Shown: one piece after another, positions 17,059 through 25,116 of the stretch | Position numbering within the stretch: the stretch's first letter is position 1 | How the letters are laid out: every line of letters starts with the position of its first letter | Assembly: GCA_903842505.1 (NCBI GenBank) | Contig: CAIMMI010000311.1 | Coordinates: forward strand, 1 to 33,175 | Source: an uncultured Verrucomicrobiota bacterium | GTDB taxonomy: Bacteria > Verrucomicrobiota > Verrucomicrobiia > Limisphaerales > UBA9464 | Reading direction: 5' to 3' | Length of the DNA stretch: 33,175 bases | Notes under the pieces: generated by a model | Told to the model about the DNA's origin: nothing | The model's database searches: none | What the model saw: only the letters and a program-made list of their open reading frames with translations | Program-made: the position numbers and the translations under genes

Positions 17059-18225
17059 TCAGCCTGGTTTGCCTGACATGCGCTGGAGGAGGTTTTCGAG
17101 GTGCCCGGCTGCGCGGGCGGCCGCGCCCGGGGTGCCCAGATGCGAGACCAGTTCGCTGAGGCGCTGTCGGGTGGCGAGGAGGCCAGCGGGATCCGAAAGC
17201 CATTCGATGGCGCGTTGGGCCAGTTGGACTGGATTGGCTTCGGACTGGATGAACTCGGGCATCACCACGGCATCGGCCAGAAGGTTGGGCATGGCGAGGT
17301 GCTTCACGGTGATCACACGGCGTCCGATCTCGTAAGTGAGCCAGGAAGTGCGGTACAGCGCGAGGGTGGGAACTCCGAACCACGCGCATTCGAGGGTCAC
17401 GGTTCCGGTCGAGGCGAGCGCGAGCGTGGCCTGTTGGAGGGCTTCGGGCAGTCCGCCCACTTCGGGTTCCGGGTTGCCATCGCGTCCGGCTCCCAGCGAT
17501 CGCGCGAGGTCGACGAGTCGCGCGGTGGGGAGGATGAGCCGGGCCCGGATGTCGGCGCCGCCGGGATGGGCGCGGATGCGGCGGACGGTTTCGAGGAGGA
17601 CGGGCAGGTGGCGCTGGAGTTCACCGACACGGCTTCCCGGGAGCAGCAACACTTCGCGCGGTGTGACGGTGCGGGGGGCGGTCGAACGGTCGGCGTGGCG
17701 GTCGACAATGGGATGGCCAACGAACTCGACGGGCAGACCCGGCGCGTGGCGGGCGTACCAATCCTTCTCAAAGGGAAGAATGGAGAGCAGGAGGTCGTGG
17801 GTCTTCTCCATGCGACGGGCTCGGCCCGGACGTGAAGCCCAGACCTGCGGGGAAACATATTGGACGAGGCGCGGGTTCCAGTTGGTTCCCTGGGTCCGCT
17901 CGCGCAGGGCCGTGGCGAACCGCAGGTTGAATCCGCCGTAGTCGATGCCGACGATGATGTCAGGTCGTGCGGCGACACACTGGTCGAGCAGTTGGTGGAA
18001 GAGGCGCCGGAACGTCCCGTATCGGCGGATGACCTCCCAGAGGCCGATGACCGAGTGCGCGGTGAGATCGACGGAGAGTTGGACCCCGGCGGCAGCCATG
18101 GCGGGGCCGCCGGCGCCGGAGAAGCGCAGGTCCGGTCGGCTTCGACGCCACGGATGGACCAACTCCGCAGCGAGTTGGTCGCCGCTGGTTTCACCCGCTA
18201 TCAGGAAGGCATGCATCTCCGGCAC
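17059..18225 (-). CDS. lpxB: Lipid-A-disaccharide synthase
   Basis: The enzyme joins UDP-2,3-diacylglucosamine and lipid X (2,3-diacylglucosamine 1-phosphate) to form the lipid A disaccharide at the inner face of the cytoplasmic membrane. The 388-residue product has the family landmarks: GETSGD (11-16), YVSPQVWASRPGR, LSILPFEKDWY, FVGHPIVD, LLPGSRVGEL and the late STGTVTLECAWFGVP. The length is normal. A second ATG three codons in (residue 4) could be the real start. No other lpx genes are nearby, so it is split from any lpxD-fabZ-lpxA cluster. Its presence shows that the organism makes lipid A and is diderm. It is convergent with the third CNNM gene and divergent from the TIM-barrel gene. 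Confidence 0.96.
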   Translation of the reverse strand: MPEMHAFLIAGETSGDQLAAELVHPWRRSRPDLRFSGAGGPAMAAAGVQLSVDLTAHSVIGLWEVIRRYGTFRRLFHQLLDQCVAARPDIIVGIDYGGFNLRFATALRERTQGTNWNPRLVQYVSPQVWASRPGRARRMEKTHDLLLSILPFEKDWYARHAPGLPVEFVGHPIVDRHADRSTAPRTVTPREVLLLPGSRVGELQRHLPVLLETVRRIRAHPGGADIRARLILPTARLVDLARSLGAGRDGNPEPEVGGLPEALQQATLALASTGTVTLECAWFGVPTLALYRTSWLTYEIGRRVITVKHLAMPNLLADAVVMPEFIQSEANPVQLAQRAIEWLSDPAGLLATRQRLSELVSHLGTPGAAARAAGHLENLLQRMSGKPG

Positions 18226-18268
18226 GGGCGCACAGTGACAGAAGGGAGGTCAGGCCGGAACTGCGGAG

Positions 18269-18285
18269 TCCGAGGTGGCCTCGGA
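18269..18285. promoter_or_regulatory. 7-bp perfect inverted repeat in lpxB / TIM-barrel spacer
   Basis: TCCGAGG (18269-18275) and CCTCGGA (18279-18285) form a perfect stem with a 3-base loop in the 122-base spacer between divergent lpxB and the TIM-barrel gene. It is not followed by a T-run on either strand, so an intrinsic terminator is unlikely; an operator or a leader hairpin is possible. No convincing promoter hexamers were seen. Confidence 0.3.
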
Positions 18286-18347
18286 GCGGGCACCCAAGAA
18301 TTTGCGCAGGCTTGCAGCGGCAGTTGGATTCGGGGTTATTTGGAGAC

Positions 18348-19295
18348 ATGACTCGCCGAGGATTCCTGACGTCGACCGCTGCGGCGGTTCCCTGTGTAGC
18401 CCTTCCCGGAATGGGCCTGTTGGCCGCCGATGCTTCCAGCGCCCCCACGGCGGTGATTCCGATGCCAAAGACCAGCCGACCGGTGCTCCTGTCCTGCAAG
18501 ATGGGCATGATCGCCCGCGAGGTGGAGGGGAAGAAGCTGGGCATCAGCGACCGATTGAAGATGGCGGCGGAGGCGGGCTTCGACGGCGTTGACTTTGACG
18601 AGGCGGGCAGCGTGACGGCCGCCGAGGTGCGGGAGGCGGTGCGTGAGTCGGGCGTCTTCGTCCACAATGCGATCAACCACACCCACTGGGGCGTGCGGTT
18701 GACCGATCCGAAGGAGGAGGTTCGGGCCAAGTCGCGGGCGAACATGGACCACTGCATCCGGGTGTCCCACGCCGCGGGCGGAAGCGGGATCCTGATCGTG
18801 GTGGGGCAGGGGGGGGACGGTCCGACGGAGGTCATCGAGGAACGTTGCCGGCAGGAGATCCTGAAGTCGTTGCCGCTGGCGGCGTCGCTGGGCCAGCGGA
18901 TCCTGTTCGAGAACGTCTGGAACCGGATGATGTACGATCACGACAAGCCGCCCGAGCAGGGGCCGGATCGGTTCATCTCGTTTGTCGACAGCTTCAAGAG
19001 CCCGTGGGTCGGCATGTACTACGACATCGGCAACCACTGGAAGTACGGCCAACCCGGCGAATGGCTCCGTGCGTTCGGCACCAGGGCGGTGAAGCTCGAT
19101 GTGAAGGGCTTCAGCCGTGCGAAGAATCAGTTCGTGGAGATCGGCGGGGTGGATGATGACCTGCCGTGGGATCAGGTCCGGAAGGCAATTTCAGATACCC
19201 GTTGGACAGGATGGACGACGGCCGAGGTCGGTGGCGGCGATGTGAAGCGGTTGACCCTCGTGCGGCAGCAGATGGAGAAGGTCTTCGGGCTCTAA
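18348..19295 (+). CDS. Exported xylose-isomerase-like TIM-barrel protein (sugar phosphate isomerase/epimerase family)
   Basis: The 315-residue product starts with a Tat-type signal, TRRGFLTSTAAAVPCVALPG, followed by an AP-endonuclease-2/xylose-isomerase-like TIM barrel. Barrel-strand motifs GFDGVDFDEAG, RILFENVWNR, YYDIGNHWKYG and VKLDVKGFSR carry acidic residues in the positions that bind the divalent metal in this superfamily. Members isomerise or epimerise sugars or polyols; many in Verrucomicrobiota and Planctomycetota are exported and uncharacterised. ATG at 18348 is chosen because it starts at the Tat motif and has GGAG just upstream; the frame is open 12 codons further. It is followed ten bases later by the DTW-domain gene. 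The substrate is unknown. Confidence 0.85.
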   Translation: MTRRGFLTSTAAAVPCVALPGMGLLAADASSAPTAVIPMPKTSRPVLLSCKMGMIAREVEGKKLGISDRLKMAAEAGFDGVDFDEAGSVTAAEVREAVRESGVFVHNAINHTHWGVRLTDPKEEVRAKSRANMDHCIRVSHAAGGSGILIVVGQGGDGPTEVIEERCRQEILKSLPLAASLGQRILFENVWNRMMYDHDKPPEQGPDRFISFVDSFKSPWVGMYYDIGNHWKYGQPGEWLRAFGTRAVKLDVKGFSRAKNQFVEIGGVDDDLPWDQVRKAISDTRWTGWTTAEVGGGDVKRLTLVRQQMEKVFGL

Positions 19296-19305
19296 AGGGT
19301 CCCGG

Positions 19306-20055
19306 ATGTCGCGCAGTGTTGTGTATGCGGGCACCGACCGGTGCGGCCGATGCCTGCTTCCACCGAGATGGTGCGTTTGCCGCGGGTTGACGGAGGTGTC
19401 GTGCCCGATGGCGGTGGACGTGCTGATGCACCAGCGCGAGCAATGGCGTCCGACGAGCACCGGTAAGCTCGTTGGACGCGTCGTCGCGGGTTCGAAGACA
19501 CACGTCTTCCTGAAGGATCGATCTCTCGATCCAGCGGAGCTTTTGCGATCGGATCGGAAGCTGTGGGTGCTGCATCCCAAGGGTGAACTTCTGGAGGCAG
19601 GGTCGGAGTTGGCGCACGAGGTTGCGAAGGGACAGGTCCTGTTGCTGGACGGAAGCTGGGGGGAGGCCGGGGTGATGTATCGAGCGGTGGAAGGTTGGGG
19701 GCGGGCGGTCTCGATCCGTCTGGAGGGACGGAGCCGGTACTGGCTCCGGGAACAGCAGGGAGAAGGGCAGCACTCGACGGTGGAAGCGTTGCTCGGGTTG
19801 TTCGGGGTTCTCGGAATGGGGGAGGCGGAAGTCCAACTCCGGCTGAATTTCGAACTGCACGTCTATGCGTCGCTGCGGGCGCGAGGGCACAAGGTTCTGG
19901 CGGCGGAGTTCCTGGAGTCCTCCCCGATCGCGACGGCGATGCCCGGGATTCTGGAGGCCTTGCATGAACGGCGTCCGAACGAATCCTCCATCCCAGGCTT
20001 CCGGGCGGCTTCGTGGAATGGCGGGAGCGACACGCGGCCAGCAGGGGATGTTTGA
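19306..20055 (+). CDS. DTW-domain protein, probable tRNA-uridine aminocarboxypropyltransferase
   Basis: The 249-residue product has the DTW-domain pattern: an N-terminal zinc-type cluster C13-x2-C16-x6-C23-x-C25, then HQREQWRPTSTGKL (the H..E..R.T.TG motif), LLLDGSWGEA in place of the namesake DTW, and HSTVEAL near the C-terminal part. DTW proteins such as E. coli TapT use SAM to add a 3-amino-3-carboxypropyl group (acp3U) to uridine in tRNA, position 47 in E. coli. Here the Thr of DTW is Ser; the Asp and Trp are kept, so activity is likely retained. It is close behind the TIM-barrel gene, probably co-transcribed, though no functional link is evident. The target position in this organism is unknown. 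Confidence 0.85.
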   Translation: MSRSVVYAGTDRCGRCLLPPRWCVCRGLTEVSCPMAVDVLMHQREQWRPTSTGKLVGRVVAGSKTHVFLKDRSLDPAELLRSDRKLWVLHPKGELLEAGSELAHEVAKGQVLLLDGSWGEAGVMYRAVEGWGRAVSIRLEGRSRYWLREQQGEGQHSTVEALLGLFGVLGMGEAEVQLRLNFELHVYASLRARGHKVLAAEFLESSPIATAMPGILEALHERRPNESSIPGFRAASWNGGSDTRPAGDV

Positions 20056-20120
20056 GCCCGGGAATTCGGGGGCCTGTTGATGACGCGCCTGAAACGGGAG
20101 GGGCGAGCCTCTGTCGAGCC

Positions 20121-20193
20121 GCTTCAGAGTTTGAAGTTTTGAGTTTCAAGTTTGAAGCGGCCGCCGGGCTTGAAACTTGAATCTTGAAACTTG
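20121..20193. repeat. TTGAAACTTGAA-type interspersed repeat, copy A1, with inverted arms
   Basis: A run of TTGAA/TTCAA blocks in the spacer after the DTW gene. TTCAAGTTTGAAGC (20145-20158) pairs with GCTTGAAACTTGAA (20168-20181) in 13 of 14 positions across a 9-base G+C loop. The block CTTGAAACTTGAATC (20169-20183) is the exact reverse complement of 32925-32939, and CTTGAATCTTGAAAC (20176-20190) that of 25089-25103. The low G+C stands out from flanking DNA. It lies in a 270-base gene-free stretch that also holds two hairpins (20218-20248 and 20308-20323); I see no small gene there. Confidence 0.75.
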
Positions 20194-20217
20194 GGACTCC
20201 CGATCGGCTCGTGAGGA

Positions 20218-20248
20218 CACTCGCCCCACCGCTCACGTAGGGGCAGTG
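20218..20248. repeat. Imperfect hairpin between DTW and aldolase genes
   Basis: CACTCGCCCC (20218-20227) faces GGGGCAGTG (20240-20248), a stem of nine pairs with one bulged base and a 12-base loop. It resembles the short G+C-rich extragenic palindromes common in bacteria. It is followed by no T-run, so I do not call it a terminator. Confidence 0.35.
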
Positions 20249-20307
20249 CCAAGGTGCGCTCGGGAATGGAGTCGCTCGAGCAACCGCTTGTCCCAGCCCG
20301 GTGGGAA

Positions 20308-20323
20308 CCCGCATGATTGCGGG
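20308..20323 (+). promoter_or_regulatory. 6-bp hairpin directly before the aldolase start codon
   Basis: CCCGCA (20308-20313) and TGCGGG (20318-20323) form a perfect stem with a 4-base TGAT loop that ends two bases before the ATG at 20326. In mRNA it would hide the region where a ribosome binding site should lie. The gene has no other visible Shine-Dalgarno sequence. Whether it controls translation is an inference. Confidence 0.35.
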
Positions 20324-20325
20324 AC

Positions 20326-21171
20326 ATGAACACCACCGACGCCGCGACGAAGCCACTGACGAATGCCGTGAAGGAAAAGCTCCGCCGCGGCGAGGCCGTG
20401 GTGGGAATGATGGTCTGGTCGAACAACGTCGAGACCGCGGTCCTTGGGGCGCAGTTGGGCTTCGACTTCCTCTGGGTCGAGATGGAGCACTCGCCGGTGC
20501 CCCTGGATTCGCTGCGGAACATCGTTCTCGGAACACGCGGGCTGCCGGTGGTGCCTTTCGCGCGTCCGCCGGTGAACGAGCTCTGGACGGTGAAGCAGTT
20601 CCTCGACATGGGGGTGCTGGGCGTGATCTGTCCCTTCACGCGGACGGGTGAGGATGCACGTCGGTTGGCCGCCGCCTGCCGCTATCCGCCACACGGTTTG
20701 CGGGGCTGCGGTTCGGATCTGGCGTCGAGCCGTTGGCAGGCACCGCAGGGCTACCATGACTTCGCCGATGAAAACGTCCTGGCGGTGGCGGTCGTCGAGT
20801 GCGCGGAAGGGATCCGCAACATTGAGGAGATCGCGGCAACGCCTGGGATCGATGTCCTGTTCATCGGGACGAGCGACCTGTCCTTCTCGCTCGGCTTCCG
20901 GGGACGCCAGGATGTGCCCGAGTTGGAGGCCGCCGTGGCGAAGGTGGCGGATGCAGCGCGTCGGAACGGGAAGTTTGTCGGGCGTCCCGCGGTGACGGCG
21001 GCGGATGTGGAGCGGTTCCGGGCGCAGGGGTTCCAGTTCCTGATGGGGCCGAGCGAGCTCGGGCTGATGATCGCGGGTGCCGCGGCGTATCTGGGACCGA
21101 TCGGAAAGTACCAGCCGCTGCTGCCGGCGGCAGGGCCCGGTGGGGCGGGCGGGTATGCGCCGGGGCGGTGA
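20326..21171 (+). CDS. HpcH/HpaI family class II aldolase
   Basis: The 281-residue product matches the HpcH/HpaI aldolase/citrate lyase fold: FDFLWVEMEHSP with His55 as the likely base, VPFARPP with Arg80, PPHGLRGCG, AVVECAEGIRNIEEIA with metal ligand Glu158, and FIGTSDLSFSLG with metal ligand Asp184. These enzymes cleave 2-keto-3-deoxy acids (for example 2-keto-3-deoxy-rhamnonate or 4-hydroxy-2-oxo-heptanedioate) to pyruvate and an aldehyde. All catalytic positions are kept. ATG at 20326 is chosen over TTG at 20317. It stands alone, between repeat-rich spacers, so the pathway cannot be inferred from neighbours; sugar-acid degradation fits the rest of the window. The last 20 residues are Gly/Ala/Pro-rich. 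Confidence 0.9.
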   Translation: MNTTDAATKPLTNAVKEKLRRGEAVVGMMVWSNNVETAVLGAQLGFDFLWVEMEHSPVPLDSLRNIVLGTRGLPVVPFARPPVNELWTVKQFLDMGVLGVICPFTRTGEDARRLAAACRYPPHGLRGCGSDLASSRWQAPQGYHDFADENVLAVAVVECAEGIRNIEEIAATPGIDVLFIGTSDLSFSLGFRGRQDVPELEAAVAKVADAARRNGKFVGRPAVTAADVERFRAQGFQFLMGPSELGLMIAGAAAYLGPIGKYQPLLPAAGPGGAGGYAPGR

Positions 21172-21187
21172 GGTGGGATGGGAGGGT

Positions 21188-21385
21188 TTCCCGCAGGGGC
21201 GCAGGGGCGCAGCGAAGACGCCGATGACGCCGATAGGCAGGGGACTTGAAGTGAAACGCCCGCGCACCTTCGAGGTGACGCCCAAACCCAACATGGATTG
21301 GGCGGTGCAGCCGCTCCATCTGCGCAATCGGCGACATCTGCGGTTAAATGACCTGCCGGTTTTAGGATGACCTGCCGGTTTCAGG
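21188..21385. repeat. Composite intergenic repeat, copy B1
   Basis: This element shares four blocks, in the same order, with 31789-31936: TCCCGCAGGGGCGCAGGGGCGCAG (here 21189-21212), GGGACTTGAA (21241-21250), TCTGCGCAATCGGCG-A/C-CATCTGCGG (21319-21343) and CTGCCGGTTTCAGG (21372-21385). Copy B1 has about 29 extra bases after the first block, containing GACGCCGAT twice in tandem (21217-21234). It occupies most of the 253-base spacer between the aldolase and the convergent mosaic-protein gene. No coding potential is evident. Confidence 0.8.
21348..21385. repeat. Two tandem 19-base units inside repeat B1
   Basis: ATGACCTGCCGGTTTTAGG (21348-21366) is followed at once by ATGACCTGCCGGTTTCAGG (21367-21385); 18 of 19 bases agree. 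Copy B2 has a single related unit (31922-31936), so the second unit here is a local duplication. Confidence 0.85.
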
Positions 21386-21424
21386 CTGAACGGAGGCTTT
21401 CTTCGAGTGGTGGGGATCGCAGGT

Positions 21425-24400
21425 TCAATTCCCGCGGTGATCCAGGATGCGTGTCAGGCGGCGGCCGCCGTCGGGGGAGAAGTAGAGGCCGTCGGTGTGG
21501 AGGAACCACCCCTGTTGGCCGAGGTGGACGTCGCCGGTGATGGCGATGGGGCCGCCGGCTGGGATGTCACCGCTGGGGGTGAGCCAGGACCATTCGAAGG
21601 CCCAGCGTTCGCTCTGGGAATATCGGCCGGCCTGGACCGGATCGAGGGCCTGGGTCAGGCAGCGGCCGAACTTGGCGTCGCCGAGGGCGGTGGCGGCGAT
21701 GGCTGTGAACGGACGGAACCACTCGAGGCCCTTGGCCGGCGGGTACAGGGCCATCTGGGTGCCGGCAAAGACCTGGGCCTGGTAGCCGTGCGCGGTGGCG
21801 TAGCGCATCTCGTTGACGGATTGCAGGGCCTTGTCGAAGGCGACGTTGAAGAAGCCGGTGTCGGATCGCTCATCGGAGACCGCCAGCGTGCGGATGTCGT
21901 CGTGCGAGACGTAGCCACGGGAGACGCTGTTGGTGGTGGCGACCGCAGGCTCGCCGCGGCCGAGGAGGGACATCCAGCGGTCAGGACAGGTCGTGACGCA
22001 GAGGTGCGACTTGCCGCGGGCAGGCGCGGGATAGTGTTTCTCCCAGGGCCAGACCACGACGGATGTGATGCGTTCGCCGACGAGTCCGAGTCGGGTCCAT
22101 GTCTCGCCTAGGTTGGTGATCTTGAAGAAGCCCTTCGACTCGGTGCCGAAGTAGACGATGCGGGGATCGCGCAGGTCGAAGGCGATGACTTCGCCGCAGA
22201 GGGCCGAGGGACCGACGCCGTCGAAGTCGGCGTCGAGATTGAGGCGGGTCCACGACTGGCCGCCGTTGGTCGACTTCCACAACCGGCCAGTTGTGCCGCG
22301 ACCGGTGGCGCGGAAGAGGATGTCTGGATTCTCCGGGTGGATGGCGACACTGCGGACCGCGAGATCATCGCCGGTCAGGTTGCCGTTGGCGGGACTCCAG
22401 GACTTGCCGGCATCGGCGCTGCGGAGGAGGCCGCGGGAGGTGGAGCGGAGGACGACGATGCGCGGATTGGAGCGGGCCATCACGACGCCGGTGAGGCGGT
22501 CGCCGTCGGTGTTTCGCGCGGCGATGGGTGCGGGTGGGATCGAGTCGGGCGCGACGCCCGGCACGATGGAGAGGCTGGAAACGGTGGCGTGGTAATGGGC
22601 GCGTGCGTCCTGTGGCAGCGCCGAGAAGAACAGGCCGACGTCCATGCCGGGTCGGGCCTTCTTGAACTGGTAGGCGCCGAGTTCCCATTGCGTCCCGTTG
22701 GTGGAGGTCCAGGCGGTCCAGAGGTGGCCGTTGCGGACGATCCGGAGCCACGGGCGGCGCTGGGGAAGTTCGTACGAGGTGATGCGGCCGGCGCCGAAAT
22801 CGGTGAAGTCGGCGGACGCGCGGAGTCCCTCGGCGGCGGTCTGGACCAGGTGGAAATCCTGGCCCCACTCCCAGTTCAGGCGATCGCCGAACTCGCGAGC
22901 GGCGAGTCCGGTCCAGGCCCGGTGATTCACGGGTTCCCCGCGGGACCCGTTGTAGTCGTCGATGCGACAGGTGGCGGTGAAGTCGCCGGTGACGTGCTGC
23001 AGGACGGTGTGCATGCCGTTGCCGAAGAATTGGAATCCATTCGTTCCCGACGGCCAGATGCCAGCAGAGGCTTTGGCGTCGCCGACGTTGCGGAGGGTCC
23101 AGGGAGCGGACACAACCGGGCCGGCGACGGACAAGTGGACGGGGGCGCTGTCGATCGTGCGTGAGCCGTCGAAGACGAGGCGTGCCCAGAGCGTGTTGGT
23201 GCCGGCGGGAAGGGGGCCGTGGTATTCAAGTTGGGTGCCGGCCTTCTCGGCGAGTTGCAGCCCACCGAGGAACAGGGCGATCCGATCGACCTGGTGCCCG
23301 CGCGGATCGACCTGAACCTCGACGCGGCCCGTACCGTCGCCCCGTGCGGTCGCCGAGAGCGTCGGCGTCGGGTAGGCGCCATCGTCCGGCACGCGGAGGG
23401 CGTCGAGCGGGATGGGTTGACGGCTGAAGCCGGGGCCTTCCCATTCGATGGCGAAGTTGTGCGCGGGCAGGTCGTCGTAGACGTGGGTCACGCGGATCGG
23501 ATGATCGCCGCGGGACAGGATCCGGAAGGCGGCGTGATGGGTGGTGCCCCACTGACCGTCGCGGACGAGGACCTCGGATCCGTCGATCTCGATGCGGTAG
23601 GCCCCATCAATCTGCGCGTGGAAGAGGTAGGGACCGTCGGAGGGAATGCGAAGGAGTCCGGTGAAGGTCAGCGCGTAGCCGCTGTTGCGGCGTTCCCGGA
23701 CGCCGGTGTCGAAGCCCCGGGCGAGACCGGTCCGGATGGCTTTTCCGTTGGGGAGTTCGGCGAGGGTGAGCCAGTGGTGGGATTCATCCGGCTTTTGCGA
23801 GGGCGGATTGAAGTAGTTGGTGCGGCGTCGGGCGTCCTGGTGGCGGAGTTCGTAGGCGAGACCGGGGATCGTCGGGCGTATGACCGGTGATTGGAGCGTG
23901 GGGACTGCGGCGGGGACGGACGGGACGACGACGGGCGTCGTGGTCTGATCGAAGACGTCGATGAGGGTGAGGCGGACCGTGGGGTTGGGCTCGGTGGTGG
24001 CGAGGAGCAGGTGCCGGAGCGATGGCATTCGGACCTCGCGGATCGTGGAAGGTTTTCCGGTGCACTCGAGGGTGCTGAAGACCTCGGCGCGGACGGCCAA
24101 CATCGGGGATGCACTTCGCGGAACGTCCCAGGACAGCGCAACGTGACCGGCAACGTGGAAAGCCCGGGCATTCGTGATCGAGGGACGATCGAAGGTGGGT
24201 TGATCCGGTTGTCGCGTGGTGAACGCGTGTTTGCGGTCGCCAGAGATCGGGGTGCCGGTGAGGCGTTGCGGGAGGAGATCGGGGCGCTGGGCGTATTCGA
24301 TGGCAGCGTATTCGTGGTCGGCTTCAGCGACCGTGTTGACGACGACGTACTGGGTCTTGTCGATGGCGATGGTGTCGGACTTTCCCCAGGTGCCGTCCTT

Positions 24401-25063
24401 GCGGAAGTAGCCCAGTCGACGGTGCAGGGAACGGACCGCCTTTTCGCTGGTGAGGGGTTCGAGGAACCCGCTGTTGGCAGCGAACGACGTCGCCGGAATG
24501 GGCAACCGAGCGACACCGATGAGGTGCCAGGTTCCATCGGCGTGGTCCTTGATCCAGCGTCCGATGAAGGCGTGGTTGGTGGCCTCGACGGGTTGCCAGA
24601 CGCGGGCGAGCATGGTGTACCACTGCTGTTGCCGGATGAACGGCCAGACCTCGCCGCCGACCGTGCCGCTGCTGCCTTCGCCGCCGTAGTCGTTCTTGAT
24701 GTAGAGATTGGGGGCGACGTCGATGAACCGGACGGGGGTACCGGTGGTGTCACTGCCCCAGAAGGTCCAGACGGAGCCGGGGCGGAAGGCGTCCTGACGG
24801 GTGGCGTCGGGGTTCGGCGTTTGGCCGGGGCCGTCCTCAAGGAAGCTGGTGAAGCCGGCGTAGAAACTCAGGTTGTTGGGCTTCGGATTGAAGCTCGAGT
24901 TCCAGTTGGCGAAGTAGCTCCCGGAAGGCCACCACGGCCATCGAAGGTCCATCTGGATGATGTCGGCGCCGTTGGGGACGTTCTCGCTGTACCAGGTCGC
25001 CTCGGTGCGACGGGAACCTCCCACAAGGAGCAACAGGAGGAGCAGGACTGGCGGCAGCTTCAT
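21425..25063 (-). CDS. Large secreted mosaic protein: DUF3472-like, PA14, DUF1349-like and BNR/sortilin-like repeats
   Basis: The product has 1,212 residues from the ATG at 25063, which begins a clean signal peptide ([16 protein letters not shown]). About 20-290 resembles DUF3472 ([34 protein letters not shown]). About 457-555 is PA14-like ([43 protein letters not shown]), a carbohydrate-binding fold. About 600-680 looks like an Ig-type linker. About 690-835 is DUF1349/concanavalin-like ([29 protein letters not shown]). About 880-1060 has BNR Asp-boxes ([21 protein letters not shown]), and SPDGGRR recurs at the C-terminus. Such layouts suggest an extracellular polysaccharide-binding or -degrading protein. 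No catalytic site could be assigned. The frame is open 124 codons further up, but that part crosses the divergent prepilin gene and is a shadow. Confidence 0.8.
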   Translation of the reverse strand: MKLPPVLLLLLLLVGGSRRTEATWYSENVPNGADIIQMDLRWPWWPSGSYFANWNSSFNPKPNNLSFYAGFTSFLEDGPGQTPNPDATRQDAFRPGSVWTFWGSDTTGTPVRFIDVAPNLYIKNDYGGEGSSGTVGGEVWPFIRQQQWYTMLARVWQPVEATNHAFIGRWIKDHADGTWHLIGVARLPIPATSFAANSGFLEPLTSEKAVRSLHRRLGYFRKDGTWGKSDTIAIDKTQYVVVNTVAEADHEYAAIEYAQRPDLLPQRLTGTPISGDRKHAFTTRQPDQPTFDRPSITNARAFHVAGHVALSWDVPRSASPMLAVRAEVFSTLECTGKPSTIREVRMPSLRHLLLATTEPNPTVRLTLIDVFDQTTTPVVVPSVPAAVPTLQSPVIRPTIPGLAYELRHQDARRRTNYFNPPSQKPDESHHWLTLAELPNGKAIRTGLARGFDTGVRERRNSGYALTFTGLLRIPSDGPYLFHAQIDGAYRIEIDGSEVLVRDGQWGTTHHAAFRILSRGDHPIRVTHVYDDLPAHNFAIEWEGPGFSRQPIPLDALRVPDDGAYPTPTLSATARGDGTGRVEVQVDPRGHQVDRIALFLGGLQLAEKAGTQLEYHGPLPAGTNTLWARLVFDGSRTIDSAPVHLSVAGPVVSAPWTLRNVGDAKASAGIWPSGTNGFQFFGNGMHTVLQHVTGDFTATCRIDDYNGSRGEPVNHRAWTGLAAREFGDRLNWEWGQDFHLVQTAAEGLRASADFTDFGAGRITSYELPQRRPWLRIVRNGHLWTAWTSTNGTQWELGAYQFKKARPGMDVGLFFSALPQDARAHYHATVSSLSIVPGVAPDSIPPAPIAARNTDGDRLTGVVMARSNPRIVVLRSTSRGLLRSADAGKSWSPANGNLTGDDLAVRSVAIHPENPDILFRATGRGTTGRLWKSTNGGQSWTRLNLDADFDGVGPSALCGEVIAFDLRDPRIVYFGTESKGFFKITNLGETWTRLGLVGERITSVVVWPWEKHYPAPARGKSHLCVTTCPDRWMSLLGRGEPAVATTNSVSRGYVSHDDIRTLAVSDERSDTGFFNVAFDKALQSVNEMRYATAHGYQAQVFAGTQMALYPPAKGLEWFRPFTAIAATALGDAKFGRCLTQALDPVQAGRYSQSERWAFEWSWLTPSGDIPAGGPIAITGDVHLGQQGWFLHTDGLYFSPDGGRRLTRILDHRGN

Positions 25064-25074
25064 GCGGGGGGAGA

Positions 25075-25104
25075 GATTCCAGTTTGAGGTTTCAAGATTC
25101 AAGC
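25075..25104. repeat. TTGAAACTTGAA-type interspersed repeat, copy A2
   Basis: GATTCCAGTTTGAGG then GTTTCAAGATTCAAG (25089-25103), the latter being an exact reverse complement of 20176-20190. It starts 12 bases upstream of the mosaic-protein start codon, so it lies in that gene's 5' leader and in the divergent spacer shared with the prepilin-like gene. Confidence 0.7.
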
Positions 25105-25116
25105 GGGGCCAAGGGG

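Noticed and set aside
18312-18342. Possible TTGCAG / TATTT promoter before the TIM-barrel gene
   Set aside because: The -10 candidate lies only six bases from the start codon, so transcription would begin at or after the ATG; spacing is also poor.
21188-21212. CRISPR array suggested by repeated GCAGGGGC units
   Set aside because: Units overlap directly with no spacers of even length and no cas genes are present; it is part of a dispersed repeat element.
21419-21443. GCAGG-TTCAATT-CCCGC resembles a tRNA T-arm
   Set aside because: No matching acceptor strand, D-arm or anticodon arm is found about 50 bases upstream, one stem pair is mismatched, and the bases code for the C-terminus of the mosaic protein.
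23891-25087. A 398-codon plus-strand frame opposite the mosaic protein
   Set aside because: Gly/Asp/Val-rich antisense shadow; the minus-strand frame has a signal peptide and recognisable domains over the same stretch.
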